Shown: positions 24,901-38,617 of the stretch, piece by piece
How the letters are laid out: every line of letters begins with the position of its first letter
Numbering within the stretch: the stretch's first letter is position 1
DNA from: Chiridota heheva
Taxonomy: Eukaryota > Echinodermata > Holothuroidea > Apodida > Chiridotidae
Length of the DNA: 64,000 nucleotides
Direction of reading: 5' to 3'
NCBI GenBank assembly: GCA_020152595.1
Contig: JAIGNY010003019.1
Location: 536,001-600,000 of the forward strand
Program-made: the position numbers and the translations under genes
The notes under the pieces: model-generated
The model's input: only the letters and a program-made list of their open reading frames with translations
The model's database searches: none
Told to the model about the DNA's origin: nothing

Positions 24901-26139
24901 GTATAATGTATTTGACTGCCACTTTTTTCTCCATAATTTTATCTTTTGTATGGTGATTGTAAATTTATTATTATCATTATATTAATGATGTTTAATAAAA
25001 AGTTACTAACATACAGTACACACATTTTGATCACAAAGCAATGTACTGTATCCTTAATTTATGATAAGTCTACTTCTCGTTTATGCAGTTGACTGAGCTC
25101 ACAACATTATTGGTGTTGGGCTGCATGATGTCATCCAGGAGTTAAGTTTTATGATGCTTAGTCATAGTGCATCATGTAAACAATGGCGTTCCTGAATGAT
25201 CTTAATGTAATCAGAGGTACTGTAGGATACCACTGCAAGAAGAAAGCATACACGGTTGATGAATGAGTTTTTAATATTACAGAAAGTCACTGATATCAGG
25301 GTAATGATATATTTCTAATAGAGACATGCTTGCAAATTTTGTATACATTAGGAAAAAATGTTGATTAGTTCAGTCAACTTCAGTGGTGGAATTACTTTAT
25401 AGGTGGAATTACTTTGTAGGTGGAATTACTGGCAGTAAGGGGTGAGGTGGGCATTTGAATGCAACTTTTTTCCATATTTCTACCTTTTGTTGGGCGATGT
25501 TTGTGAATTCCCCCCTCACTTTTCGTAGGCAAATTTGATTTTGTGACTTTGCCCCACCCCTCCCCTACTAAATGTAGCAAACCTTTGAAGAAGTAGCATG
25601 ATCAATATCTTCTTCCATTCAGGAGATACTGAGAATAAAGAACGTCGTAAGTTTTGTTTTAAAATGAATGGTGAATAAAAAGTCAACTTGGGTCTACAAA
25701 GGAGAGAAAGTAAATAAACATTTATTTATGTTCTAGAATAATAAAAATAATAAAAGAGGTGAAGAAAGTTGATTGGTCAGGTTTATAACAGTCAACAACA
25801 ACAACAATAATAATAATATTAATAAATAATAATAATATTAATAAAGATAAAGATAAAGATAATAAAGAACTAATCATTGATTGTGCCAGAGAGATTTAAA
25901 TTCAATCTAAATTAACTGAATAACTCATATATATGCAAGCTTGATGGAGCTGTGATTAGGAGAGGGGGGAAGGTGGGGGGCTTGGAAGGATTTGAGGGGT
26001 AGTGGTCAGCACAGTTAAGGATTGGGATGAAGACCAGAACAAAAAGGTTTTGTAGTTACGAGGCTTTTCATAAGCTGATTGATTTGCAAAAATTGTATTA
26101 ACTGTCATATTATTGAATATCATGAAATATTTGAAATAC

Positions 26140-26510
26140 TTGTTCCATGAAATTTACCGCACATAATCCAACCTCTCGTTCTGGAGATTTTGTGTTTACA
26201 AGCTTTATTTGGCAAAACCACTTTAAGCCCCGCCCACTGCGCATAAGACTGAGATTCAACGTTTTTATACCATGCACATGTGGACCCCAGCTAACAACAT
26301 TATCATACCACATTTAAAACAAAACAGACATACAGTTTTGTTGAAATACAGGCATTTCAAGATCTTTATGTTAAGCCCCGCCCACTCATTAATATGCATG
26401 GCATCACCAAAAACAACAGGGCACATCTATGTACCATGGGCTACCTGTGTACCATATATGATATGAATCCACTTCACCATTCTTGAGATATCATGTTTAC
26501 AAGCTTGGTG
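26140..26510. repeat. Degenerate tandem repeat with TAAGCCCCGCCCACT module
   Basis: TAAGCCCCGCCCACT occurs near 26223 and 26372. Each is associated with downstream ..GAGAT.T..TGTTTACAAGCTT and CCACATTT/CCATATAT words. It ends in an (AC)n tract of CACACACATACATACACATG type at about 26512-26545. Confidence 0.55.
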
Positions 26511-27516
26511 TCACACACATACATACACATGCACACACATACACGTTTTCATGACTGCATAGTTCCTGATGCTATCACATCGGAACCAAAAATGCATGCT
26601 CCAAATTCTACTTTCAGTTGAGAGATACTAAAATTTAAATCTCATGGTCTTACAGATTTGTGCAAAAATCATTGAGATGATGGCCTTTTTCCTTATAAAT
26701 TAAAATTTCCAAATCAATTGAGACAGTGGTCTTTTCCCTTTCAATTAAAATTTCCCTTTCAGGCAAGTTTAGCCACCTAACACTATAATAGACCGATACA
26801 GTTTGACAACATTTTTGAAAAGAGTTTAGGCCATAATCATCAATTTCTTTGCTTTGACGATCCCACCCACCTCCCTCCTTCAATTTGAAAGGCTGGCTAG
26901 CTACACCCCTGTGGACATTAGGTTTACATTCAATCACAAACGATGAGAGAAGCATACTATGTCATTAAAATTAGTTACAAACTGACCATTTTTAAAACTT
27001 TTTGAATTTTCAGATAACAATATGTAAATCATTATGCTAATTTGTGATGTATTAGCGGATCTTGACATTTGAAGAAGAAAAAAAAATCCTTGGTCTTTTA
27101 ATTGCTTATCATTATTCATTGAAAGGGTCTTTGCCATACCCCCAATCAAATTCTTGTAGAAATGATTTTCAATGACTGAAACTCACAGCATTACAGAATT
27201 ATTTTGAACTGTTCCCCTAGTCATACACATCACAGATTTAGAATATACAATACTGGAAATTCTTAAAACCTTCATCAGTCATTATACCCAGAATCTAAAA
27301 TTCAATTTAGCTAAAACCCAAAATGTTAAAATTCTGTCCAATGTGTTACTCAACTCTACATGTCCACATACCTTTAATAAGTTTGATTTTATGTTCATTT
27401 GTAAATTGTTGCACTAAGTATGAAAAGCAAGACAAAATAAGGTTAAAATATTACAGGAAAGCAAATAAATAGGCCTAAATGTACGAACAACAATGCTGTC
27501 AAATTAATCAGAATTA

Positions 27517-27670
27517 ACCAGACATTGCAAACGATAGAAATCCTCTACTGGCTAATAACACACCTTCCACCCTAATGTCTCACATGCCATCCCACCCACT
27601 GTTCCACATGCCATCCCACCCACTGCTCCACATGCCATCCCACCCACTGCTCCACATGCCATCCCACCCT
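27517..27670 (+). repeat. Second copy of the minisatellite-bearing element
   Basis: The lead-in AACCAGACATTGCAAACGAT, AATCCTCT and CTAATAACACAC.TTCCACCC matches 14104-14155. It is followed by about four 24-bp units of CCCACTGCTCCACATGCCAT type. It is much shorter than the array at 14.1 kb and has no continuation of the second minisatellite. Confidence 0.85.
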
Positions 27671-29379
27671 ACAAAAAATCACACATTAAATCCAGATGTC
27701 TTTCCACCACATGACCCATATCATCAAGCCCAGAGTAGTTTCTATTTTTTGATTTTATGTATTCTTTTATTTGTATGGACTTTACTTCCATTGCAATACC
27801 AAACTCGGTAACCTTGTAAATCTGTCACATCTCATCTTTGCTTAGGGCAGGGCTGTAGTTCTCATCCGTAAAGTTGTGTGGGGGTAGGGGGGTGGGGACA
27901 TGGCCTCTTATCCAAAAAGCATGTGTGGGGACAAGACAAAACAATTCTGCAAAATGTACTGAATTTGTTTAATTTGTCTAAAAAGTGAGGGGGGGGGGGG
28001 ATGTCTCCCGGGAATTATGGTCCTGGCTTATAAGCCTATGTGATTGTGAAACATTGAAAAGTTTGTCAGAGCATTGGTAGATGTTTATTTAATAAAAGAG
28101 AAGAGTGACATATCATCTTTTTAAGAACTTTGCTTGGATACATCAAAATACTACTTAATGCTTTATGCCCGTTCAACAGAAAATCTATAATGACTGCTAA
28201 ATACAAAAAATTGATTTTTATAATTTATCTATTTTGTGTTTAAATAATCGATAGAAAAGTGATGTTTTTAAAATGGAAAATATCCATAGGACCAAAGTAG
28301 CCTATTCTTATGATACATAGAATTAAGCATTGGTTTTGCTTTTACAACACATCAAAATCCGCGCGATATGTAAAGATAAACAAAAATCGAATGATTTTAG
28401 TTCAGCACGTATGAATATGCGCCTGTGTCTCAAGCGCGTATACAACTTACAAGAAATTTCGAAATCATAAATTCTTCTCCGACGCGACATAAAATTTGAT
28501 GCATACAATACATGCACATGCAAAGTATATAGTATTTTTAGTTCAATGTGACTGCATTAAATGCAAAATTCGAATTAGGTAACCTATTTAAGAAGATAAG
28601 TTAGATATAGCCTAGAGCTTGTATAAGTTTTATTTTTTCTAGTATACTATACTGTTATATAGGCCAACCTCTGTACTGTACATAAAAAGTAATGTTAGTG
28701 TTTGTTTTATTAATTTTTTCTCTGCAGATTATGCAACACTTCCAAGCCCCCCTCCCCCACCCCATTTGCAATTCAACAGGAAAAGGTGAAGATGACACCC
28801 ACCACCTCAGATTTGCTTAAGAATTTGCAAACTTGTTTCAAATCATGTAGCTAGTACACTCCAAATTGTAGCTTCATATCTTTTATGGTTTTTAAAATAT
28901 GGCTGTTCAAAATCGGCCTATTTTTGGCCTATTTTCTTGAAAATTTGTATCGATTACAAAAGTACATACAACATTTTGCCTGTACATGCTATAGCTGGTT
29001 GGTTCCAGGCTATTTTTTGAGGTGTAGAATTCAAAAATGAGACTTGCAATTCTCCCAGGTTTAGCTTTAATGTTGAAATTTTCACTTGAACCCAAGTTTT
29101 AGGTTTTTCAATTTTCAATAAACGGGCCTAATTCAAGGACAAATTTCACCATGAGAAGCAAAATGGATTGGTCTAAGACTTTGCAGGTCAACAGCATACA
29201 CTATTATCAATAACATATTTCAAAATAGTAATGGCTTTCTTTTCAATTTTTATTTTACAGCCATTTTAATCATCAGGGTGAAATTTCAGATATGTTGTGA
29301 CCTTAAAACTTTTAACTTTTGAATTATTTCATTATTCTGGAATTGTAACACTTTCTTTATCCTTATTGTGCATTCTTGA

Positions 29380-29660
29380 GAATTCCCCGGAAATGAGGAC
29401 ATTTCCCAAACAAAAATTTAAGACATTTCCCAAAGAAAAATTTAAGAAAATAGGCCAAACAACTGCCTCAAAAATGAATGAAATTTCCCGAAAATGTTAC
29501 AGAAATCGAAGGGAAATACCCAGAAATGATAGACATTTCCCGAAAATTACAGAAATTTCCCCCAAATTAGGCAAATAATTCCCGAAAGCAAAATTTCCTG
29601 ATAATCAAAGAACATTTCCGGATTGAAAATTTCAAATTAAATTTTAATGGATATTGCAAA
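29380..29660. repeat. Degenerate TTTCCCGAAAAT / AAATTTAAG repeat, locus 1
   Basis: Short units (ACATTTCCCAAACAAAAATTTAAG, GAAATTTCCCGAAAATTACAG) recur every 20-30 bases. The same vocabulary fills 48955-49240 and 54600-55380. Non-coding; the local Lys/Phe-rich frames are by-products. Confidence 0.7.
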
Positions 29661-30203
29661 TTTCCTGATTAACTTAAACTTTGAAAGAAACTATTTCATT
29701 TTTTTATTTTTATTTTTTAAGTGCAATTTTTCAGCTTGTATAATCGGGAAGTGTTTTGGGATTTTGCAAGACCCCAGGCTGAGAGTGGATCCTTCCTAGA
29801 CCCTGGGATCCATGCCAAAATGACTTTTGGAGGCTAAAATATATGATACAGTAGTGCCGTATGATACATCGGATTATTGGGGGGGCCAAGATGACAAAGA
29901 ATGTGATCCATACATAACTCCCTGTTTGTGACATGATAGTGGCGAATGTGCAAAAGTAGTTTTTTGTTTTGACATAGTAACGAATGTGCAATTAACAAAG
30001 TTTAATTGCAAATTACTCTGATTAGCAAGTATGTGTTTCTTTGTGTTATTTATTGATTACTTACAGTTTAAATAATTCATTTGTTATAGAAAAAAAAGTA
30101 TAAATTATAATTATGTGCATTTAAAGACATTCGTCACTATGTCGAAACAAAAAATATTTGTCTTTTCAGTCAACCCTACATTCGTCAGTATGTCAAAGAG
30201 GGA

Positions 30204-30525
30204 CGATGTAAACATGCTAACCAATTATGAAATCATATACTGTACCTTAGCGGCTTAAGACTATAGGCCTACTGCCCCATCCCACCCAAAAGAGGGCCGA
30301 TGTAAACACGTTATCCAATCATGAAATTATATACCTTAGCGGCTTAGACTATAGGCCTACTGCCCCATCCCACCCAAAAGAGGGCCGATGTAAACACGTT
30401 ATCCAATCATGAAATCATATACCTTAGCGGCTTAGACTATAATCATATACCTTAGCGGTTTAGACTATAATCATATACCTTAGCAGCTTAAACTATAGGC
30501 CTACTGCCCCATCCCACCCTATACT
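30204..30525. repeat. Nested tandem repeat: about 90-bp unit containing a 28-bp unit
   Basis: Three copies start at GATGTAAAC (30204, 30299, 30387), with the words ATGAAATCATATACCTTAGC, GGCTTAGACTATAGGCCTAC and TGCCCCATCCCACCCAAAAG. In the third copy a 28-bp piece (AATCATATACCTTAGCGG plus TTTAGACTAT) is itself repeated three times. Confidence 0.9.
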
Positions 30526-31789
30526 TCAAGAGCCTCTTTTCATCAATTCCAAGTAGTGGCAAATTTTAAAAGAAATATTGCGGAAAAAGTTCAAAAAAAA
30601 TTAATTGAACTTTCGGTATAGTATTGTTGTTGTGAACCAAAAATGTTGACAACTTTTTCTTTCGAATTTTTTGCGGTCCCCTGACCAACTGATGGCTGCA
30701 GAAAATGGGAGTTGGTAGATTATTAATAGGAAAAATCGGAAGAAGATATATCATGAATTTCGTGCGTTCTATCAGATTTTTATGGAAATATTAAAGATAT
30801 AATTTTTGTAGAGGGGATCAGTCGACGAATTTATGATTGTAAGGATTGAATATTGTAATAAGACCTTCTTTATTATAACATACAGCTTTGAAAATCATTG
30901 GGACGCAAAAGTCTGCCTGCTTTCTGCATGGCCCTGCATTGAAGCAATTTTGACATGAACTATATACAAGCTTACTTCAATAACATGATTCACATATTCA
31001 TGCATGCTGTTTGGGCTGATTTGCTTTCTGCTTCAGACTTAAATGCAGTAAAACCTATGTTGAGAAACGCCAAAGAAACTAATTTTGATCTGTCAAATTT
31101 CTGAATTTCAGTTGGGGTTGGGACATGGAGGAATTACCCTTTCAGTTATATGCCATACTGCCGTTACTGTGCCGTATGCTCTACAAATAAGTAGAGGGTG
31201 CCGATAAAATTGTATTCCTCCATGCAGTTCAAATACATTCCGCTGCCCTTGGTAGCATCTCACTACCCGTAGCTGCCTACCCCTCTAAATGAGCTAAAGT
31301 TAGATAATTTTGTATAGCCTCGAGAGGGATATGCACCATTTTTGATTTATGACCACCCTCCTCCCTACCCTCATCCTGCCGCTTCCATTAGGAAACTCCC
31401 ACCCATGTTCATAAGCACAATGTCCAGTGGATAACTTGTATTCAGTTCTAATATAAATTTAAACAAAAATAATTTTATTTGTCACGATCTGTTCGATGTT
31501 TATCTTCGTTTTACACCTTAATATTTTGTTTGTTGCTGACAACTCCTTCTATAGTTCAAACCAAGGAGCGTTCACTTGCATTTACGCTCCTTGATAAAAC
31601 ATAAAACCTACTGAAATAAGTACACACTCAAAGCCACTGAGTAAATATGCCGTGCATGGCGTTTTTTAATTTATTTTTTTTTTATGGAGCCTTCACGCGT
31701 GCATTGTCACTGCGCATCCAAAAGCACGTGTTATGAATGTAAAATTGAAAATTATGCAGTTTTGTAAATAACAATACTGTGCATTCAAA

Positions 31790-32185
31790 ACCAAGCAGAC
31801 CCCTAGCTTGATTTGAAAAGGACAGGGTGCTAGACTTGTTGAGGGGCACATAAATGCATGCGCAAAGCGCTGCATCTTTTCGGCATGGAGTCCAGGGGCC
31901 TTTAAGGCTCAATCCCATGGTGAAGAAGCTCTGGGATTTTAGCTATAATCATACCTCAAAATGAAACTATTCTGACTAAAAGGACTAGTCATTAGCCAAA
32001 CAGGATGATTGCTTACTATGCTATCATTCTGTGTTCTGTATTCATGTAAGGTATTTCATTTATGAGGTTAAGAATATTAAGTTAAAAAAACATTAAATCT
32101 AAAAAAAGAAAAAAGAAAGAGGGGCAGGGCGGACCCCAGGGGGGCAGGGTGGACCCAGGGAAGGGGAGGGAACAGGCCGCCCCTG
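31790..32185 (-). repeat. Dispersed repeat family R2, copy B (inverted relative to copy A)
   Basis: Read on the minus strand it follows 11310-11765 from CAGGGGCGGCCTG to the GCAGCGCTTTG and GTCTAGCACC.TGTCC words, ending near 31790 with AGCTAGGGGTCTGC-like sequence. It lies 20 kb away in opposite orientation. Confidence 0.75.
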
Positions 32186-35100
32186 TGAAACAGTAAATAA
32201 AGGGGACTGCCAAGAGGTGTTTAGAGAAAGACAAGCGTGAATTACGAAACAATCAACTCTCTCTTATTTTCATTTAGATACCATTCTGTATAACTCAATG
32301 TGGTTAATGATAAACAGTTTTTTATTTAAAAGAAGAAACACCAGCTATGTATTTTAACTTTTGAAGAACAGAACAAATGCAGGTGCGGTTAAGTACACAT
32401 AATGAGTACAGAGGGAGACTGAAACAAGAGACGTCATTCGCTCTATACTACGAATAGGCTAATGTCTGAGAAACAAAACTTGCAATACATACAGTGTGGG
32501 AAAAACGTGATGCGTTTATCTAGCCATCATAGCCATTTTATTCCAGCATGCTTTTGTTTTCATACAAGCTTTGAAAAGCACAGTATATATTTAAGTGAAT
32601 GATAGATTTTATAAAAATGGACTTCACCGCAACTCATTAATACTTGAGTGTACAAGCTGCAAATTATGTGTACAGTACGTGTTGATTTGTGTACAAAACA
32701 GTCCCAAGTCAGTTGTGAACAGAATCACAGAGGTTTTCAGCCTGGGGATTTAGCATACTTAATATTAGAAGCCCTAAAAGGCATGACCAGACTTAAGAAT
32801 TTGGAAAATAATGTTGGGAAATCAATTCGTATTTTAATTTTCATTTTGCCCTGTAACTTTTCTGAAAGTTTTGCAAGAGTAGGCCTACAGCCTACATGTT
32901 GTTCTTGCTCCTTTGGAAAAAAATGACGGTTTAAAATAAAAAACTTTCAAGCATTTACGCACATGCGCAAATCATTGCGAGACTTGCATATTACTACGAT
33001 GGGGTAAAATCTGTTAATATACGGACGTGATTAGTGTTGAAAAATATATTTACACCCTGTAACAAATGGATGTGTCTGAATTGACAGAAAAGTCTGTACA
33101 TTAAGAGTTAAATCAGCTTTCAATGCAAGTTGCAAACTTGTGTTAACAAACAGAATGTCAGAGATTCTGGAGGTGTAATCGAGCAATTCGTTTGATCTTA
33201 TTAACTTAGAGATTAGGTGTATAATTGTTAGTGCTGTCACGACATGTCGATTATCACAATATCCTCTTTTCCCACGAGATGAAATATGCCTCTCGCGATA
33301 CCAAAAACTAATGCTCAACAAGGAAATTTTTGTGCAACTAGGCTAGGCTACTTCATACACAATTTTAACGTTACGGTATCAAATCTAAAAGTCAAGTTTA
33401 CGCCATTAAAAATATGCAAAAATACCGTGGAACACAAAAAACTTATACAAAATCGTGCTCCGTCATCCCACACTGGCACGCTCCGATGTAAGTTGGCAAA
33501 AAAAGAAAATTGATCCAGAACATGAGTCTCAGGCTCTCTCTTTAAGGATTCATGGTCACGTTGGCTGAATTACCAAATACGTGCTTGAAGCGTGATGAAC
33601 ATAATAGTCACGCAATCATGTCGTCTGCAAACATTTTTTTTCTATATGTTCATCATAAAAGAAGTAAAGTTTAACAATTTGTGTCATGAGTCAGTTTTCT
33701 TGAAAAGTATCGTGACATAACAATATAGAGCTGTAAACGTTTAGGGATTTTAGTAAACGTGTATACGCCAAAAAAAGCAAGCGTGTATTGTGTACACACA
33801 TTTGAACCGTAATTTTCAGAAATACACCCAAATTGCTCCAAAACTACGCGGCAAAGTAAAAAAAATCGCGGACCAGTGTGGCAAAAGTACTGACTCCATT
33901 GCCCAAATAGACGCTGAGTTTTGCTTTCCAGATCGTAAAAAGTTTACTTCTACAGTATAAATCATCATTTTTATGGAAAATTTGCATGAGAATTCAGTTT
34001 AAAAAGTACAGATAACTTTCTTTCAATGTCATTTAAACTGGACATCGCGTAATTTTTGTCCTATTCGCTACAGCTTTCAAAAATCTTCTGTGAAAATCTT
34101 GCATACTAGGCCTATGATATACCTCGCCGTAATACATTTCAAAACTACGCCACCACCACCAGGAATTTCTGAAATATCAGTCTTCTCGAAAAAATGGCCA
34201 CGATCTTTGCAACGCATGCAGAATTTCAGCTCTGTTAATCCCTTTTTCTGTTGGCTAATTATGCAATATTTTTTCTTTCTTGCAAAATTTATTTGACTCA
34301 TCAGGTAATATTTACATGTAATTGTCACGATTCAAGTATTTTTCAAGTGTTTTTTGGTCGATTTAACAGCTTGTTAAACGGGCCTTGATTGCGAGGGATT
34401 TAAAGCCTTGTTACGGCCTAACGTTAGGCCTTTTGTTAGTTTCACTGTTTACTGCTCCACATTCGTGGTGCATTTTACAAGTTAGATTACTCAGATTTCA
34501 GCAAAATCAAAGTGCATAATATCCCCATTCATTGGTGATTACTGCACATTTGCGATTACTCGCAATGAAGTATTTAGTAAACGTTTACAAGATTTGTGAG
34601 CATGTAGCATGTACACCCTAAACGGTCACAGCTCTACAATATATCGTGATATTTTTCTCCACGATAATCGATACGTAACAGAGCCATGTCGTGACATCAC
34701 TAATATTTGTTTGAAAATTTTTAAACGGAAGCCCCATGCAATGCGAGAATGTCTTTTGGAGTACAATTCCATACATGGTACTGCAAGTTATATTTCATAT
34801 TTGCCACTTTTGGGTAGACACCTGTAAAAATACCGGTACTTCGGTATTATTGGTACAATTTCCGTCAGTACTAACGGTGCTCATTTTCACCGGCACTGTG
34901 CAACATAATTTCACGCCAAGTAATACTAAACATTTGTAGCCATCAAGCTTTCTGTTTTAATTTAAAAGTTTGTTGTAATTCTTAATGCAGGCAACAACTT
35001 TGAAAACTTGTTATTATTGTACCGTATACAGTAGTTAATAAAACTACACACCATCAGTTTTATTCCAAATAAAAATGCCTTTGCAAACACACACCTATTA

Positions 35101-36048
35101 TCAGTCTCTAAATCACATAGCCTATTAATAAACTTACTTCATGGCACCCCAATTGTGGGTAATAAGAAGTAGTGATGAGCATGTCAGTAAAATCTCTATA
35201 CATTTAAGATATGAATTAGGCCCTAGTTATTTGATATAGTAAGGCCTACATGTAGCATCCAATATGGAACAATATAAAAAAAACCTTCCTAAATTTTACT
35301 GTTAAAAAATAATAATGACCTAATATAGCTAATATATTAAAAGGTATACAAATATTTGTGGAATTGTAAATGAAATAAAAATTAAAATATGTATAGGATT
35401 ATGTTTAGGCTAAGCTCAACAGCTGATTTGCATCGGGGTTGTTTTATTGAATCAATTGTTTTGAAATTGAACTACAATATCAAGCAGATTTTATAGACCT
35501 ACTGATAAAAAGAAAATTAATTGAGGTACAACTAGGCCGAGGTTGATGTGATAATAATAAAGAAATTAAAAACAAAAGTATCAGTATCAAAGCCTATATC
35601 AGCTTGTTATCAAATATCATTCTGTCACCATTGACACTCATTTGGCATCTGGAACAGAAAAGTTTGGAGCCATGGAAACACAGACACACTTATTTCTTCA
35701 TAATCTTGCATATATCATAATGATATAAATCAGGGAGCTCCATGTATAAATGAACAATTATTTTATATGAAGTGTAAATTATTTAATTACAACATATTTG
35801 TTTCAATAGCTGTAGGCCTACCTCAGTTTTCTATTAATAACTTAGACTTCACTTACTGAAATGATTGTATGATTGACTGAATTAACATATGTCAGCCTGA
35901 TGAAATGTGCAATAATAAATAAAGGTTCTCTAATTTGAGTGCTGCTCATCTTTCAAGGTATCAAGTACTTTTAATAGGCCTATTTGTTCTTGAACATCGT
36001 TTAGAAAAGAACTATAAAATAGCTGTATAAGTTAATGTAAAACACTGA

Positions 36049-36216
36049 AAAATAGTTAAGACTTGGCTTCATGGCAACCCATAAACAGTTTTAGCTTTAA
36101 AGCAATGCATTTATACTCTGCTAAGACAGCTAAAAATAGTTAAGACTTGGCTTCATGGCAACCTATGAACAGTTTTAGCTTTGAAGCAATGCATTTATAC
36201 TCTGCTAAGACAGCTA
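36049..36216. repeat. 84-bp tandem duplication
   Basis: Two almost identical copies (36049-36132, 36133-36216) share AAAATAGTTAAGACTTGGCT, TCATGGCAACC and GCAATGCATTTATACTCTGC. Only about three differences are seen, so the duplication is recent. It directly precedes a LINE 3' end. Confidence 0.95.
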
Positions 36217-36269
36217 GGCTTAATAAAAGTCATTGGATATATCATAATTGTTTTGTGGAAAAATGACAC

Positions 36270-36755
36270 TGACATTGTCAATAAATGACATTTTCGTTCT
36301 TCGTCGCAAAACCTTATTAAGCCCCCTACATGTCGTTCTCGCACTTCTTATGGAAGACGTTCTTTCATGGAAGCGGCTCACACCGAATGGAACAAACTGC
36401 CTTTGCATGTTAAACTTCAAACTTATCTTCAATAATTGTCTTCAAATCCAAACTTAAGACTTTTCTTTTACACAATGTAAAACAGATCTATATTTTTGTA
36501 TTCTGTATATACCATAATCATTTTTACTCTTTTACACCTATTTCTACATAAATGTTTTTAAATCTGCATTTCCATTTTAAATTTGCATTCCATTTTAAAT
36601 ATGCATTTCAATTTTAATGTTCGGTACTTTGTAACTTATGAATTTTAAGTTTTGTTTTTGTTTTTTCTCTTTCATTTTTATTGTATTGTACAGCGCTTTG
36701 AGATTCTTCTGAGTTAAAGGCGCTTTATAAGCACCAGCTATTATTATTATTATTC
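36270..36755 (+). mobile_element. CR1-type LINE, 3' terminal fragment
   Basis: Across frame changes the plus strand encodes LLSPPTCRSRTSYGRRSFME, then AAHTEWNKLP and FKSKLKTF-like sequence. This is the conserved last segment of CR1-type LINE ORF2s (R-TYG-R-F---AP--WN-LP). The 3' UTR ends TACAGCGCTTTGAGATTCTT, then AAAGGCGCTTTATAAG and an (ATT)n tail at 36738-36754. The AGCGC...GCGCTTTATAA stem followed by (ATT)n is typical of such LINE tails. Heavily 5'-truncated and dead. Confidence 0.75.
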
Positions 36756-38615
36756 GCGCAATAGGTACTTTTATACAGTAGCTTAACATTGAGGCCTAAT
36801 TTTTGCACAAAAATACCTCGTTTTCAGCCATTTTGGAATTCTATTTTTTTGCTGAAATATTATGACAAATCAGATTATAATTAGATTTCTAAGAATTTGC
36901 AGTTGAGGAATGTGCAATTTTTTGTCAAAATCACGAAAAATGGTGTTTTCTCCTATTGACCGTAATGGTAGTACCTCTATGCTATGGATTTTTATTTTGG
37001 GTGAGCCTTAAGTTAGCCAATCCACTTGGTTGGATATACGGGAGCTTTGTGACTTGAGGTCATCAGACCACATAGTAACCGCACGCATTGGAATAAAAAC
37101 AAAGCGATCCGCTGTGTTTGTTTACATGTCATACGTACAGCACACAGTGAACACATACACAGACTTGTCCATGTGTATCACGGAAAGCTTTGTTTTCACT
37201 CCAGCAAATGACGTCATCTCCCGGAAGTGACTTGACACTAATTACAGTATTGTCACAACCCACATACACATGTTACCACTAGGACATTTGTTTTGTGTAC
37301 GTACATGTAGGTTGTTGCAGATACCGTGTTTCCAATTGGAGTCACACTTACGCAAAACAAATTTCTCCAAAATGTGACAACTTCACTTCCTTTGCACAGT
37401 CTGGTGGGATTTCACCCTCTTCATTTGATTATCCAAAAAAAATGTTCATTAGTTGCCTTTTAACAGAAGAATTTTACCAAACTTAGATCCACTGATAGTT
37501 TGTTGGTCGCCATGTTTAAAAATTTTTGTCGAGTGTCACACCTGCACATTTGTATTCAGGGACTCTACATTGTACTAACGGGTGGAAAAAATTCCATGTG
37601 GGGTATCCTAGGGTGCATTCCTAGTAAAACCTACACCAAAGGTACAATGAAGCCTTTGCTTCCATACACCAAGACAGTCAAGAGATGCATGCAGCAAGTA
37701 ACCACAACAAGCTTAAGTCTTGTACAATACTTTCTGCAGTGACAAAACTTGCTTTTACTTTTAAAATAACATGATTGGCTAACACAGTACAACTAATAAA
37801 TATGCATTAGTTCTTGACAGTATTCTATCTATAATTTATATAAAGTCAAAGATACAGGAATACACAAAACTATATAGGCCTATAGCAAAAAATAAATTAT
37901 TTAAGCATTGCGCCCTCCCTATGTCACCTCTTTCATAATGGCTGCCATTGCATCTTTGTCCAAGGTAATCTACGAGCAAAGTGTCTTTAAGTGTGATTGT
38001 TTCGGCGTAACAGCTAGTACATTCTGTAAGATTTATTGGTACATGTATTTTAGTTTATAACTCGCTGTATGTCCAGTTTGCCAACACCACAAATTCCGCA
38101 ATAGTTTTTTTTTTTTTTACGTCAAGGTAGATGTTTTATTGCCACGCCGGTACGCCAAGTAACAGCCATCTACTTTTCCTGCTGCCGTACACCAAAGAAA
38201 TAAGTAAGTTTCACGCCGAAGATCTTCATGTCTAGTGCACGGAATGCAGACTAGGGGGTATCTATGTGTCGTCTTTAAAAGCAGCAAATAATTATTCAAT
38301 CTTTTTCTGTTTTAGAGCTTTTATAACGAAAGTGAACGATAGGTAGTTGCATTTCTTTACATACAATAACTAAAATTAATCTTCTACTTGTATATCTGAC
38401 GAAAATTTAAAATGGACCCCGCGTATAAATTGCAAACGCCATTGCAATTATTATCATGCGGTAGTCACATGACTATCATTTTTGAGCTTTGACATCTTTA
38501 GTACAAACTTAACGCTGTAGTGTGAAGAACGGACAGAGATGAGAGAAAGTGTGCCAAGAATCATCTGATTTTGCCTAGACCGGATCAAATTTTGTCCGTT
38601 TTTTGTTCGCTGGAA
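36756..38615. other. Unassigned DNA
   Basis: No gene, repeat family or RNA recognised. A T(15) run lies at about 38106-38120. Open frames at 37030-37230 and 37500-37742 lack domain signs or splice support. Confidence 0.5.
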
Positions 38616-38617
38616 CT

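Larger units (their letters stand above)
23968..25340. repeat. Duplicated segment of about 330 bp; first copy split by an insertion
   Basis: Copy 1 (23968-24102 plus 24604-24790) and copy 2 (25025-25340) share TTTTGATCACAAA, GTACTGTATCCTTAATTTAT, GTAAACAATGGCGTTCCTGA and GAAAGTCACTGATATCAGGG. Copy 2 is uninterrupted, so it serves as an empty-site reference for the 501-bp insertion in copy 1. Confidence 0.85.
23882..36239. other. Upstream intron or intergenic DNA, no gene recognised
   Basis: About 12 kb 5' of the CCDC102A coding start. It holds a duplicated segment with a hAT-like MITE (23968-25340), a G-run (24878-24900), AAT-type simple repeats (25735-25870), GCCCCGCCCAC repeats (26140-26510), a minisatellite (27517-27670), a TTTCCC-type array (29380-29660), nested tandem repeats (30204-30525), the R2 inverted copy (31790-32185) and an 84-bp duplication (36049-36216). 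Stretches 32200-36040 and 27800-29290 show nothing I can name. The untranslated first exon(s) of CCDC102A may lie here. Confidence 0.5.
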
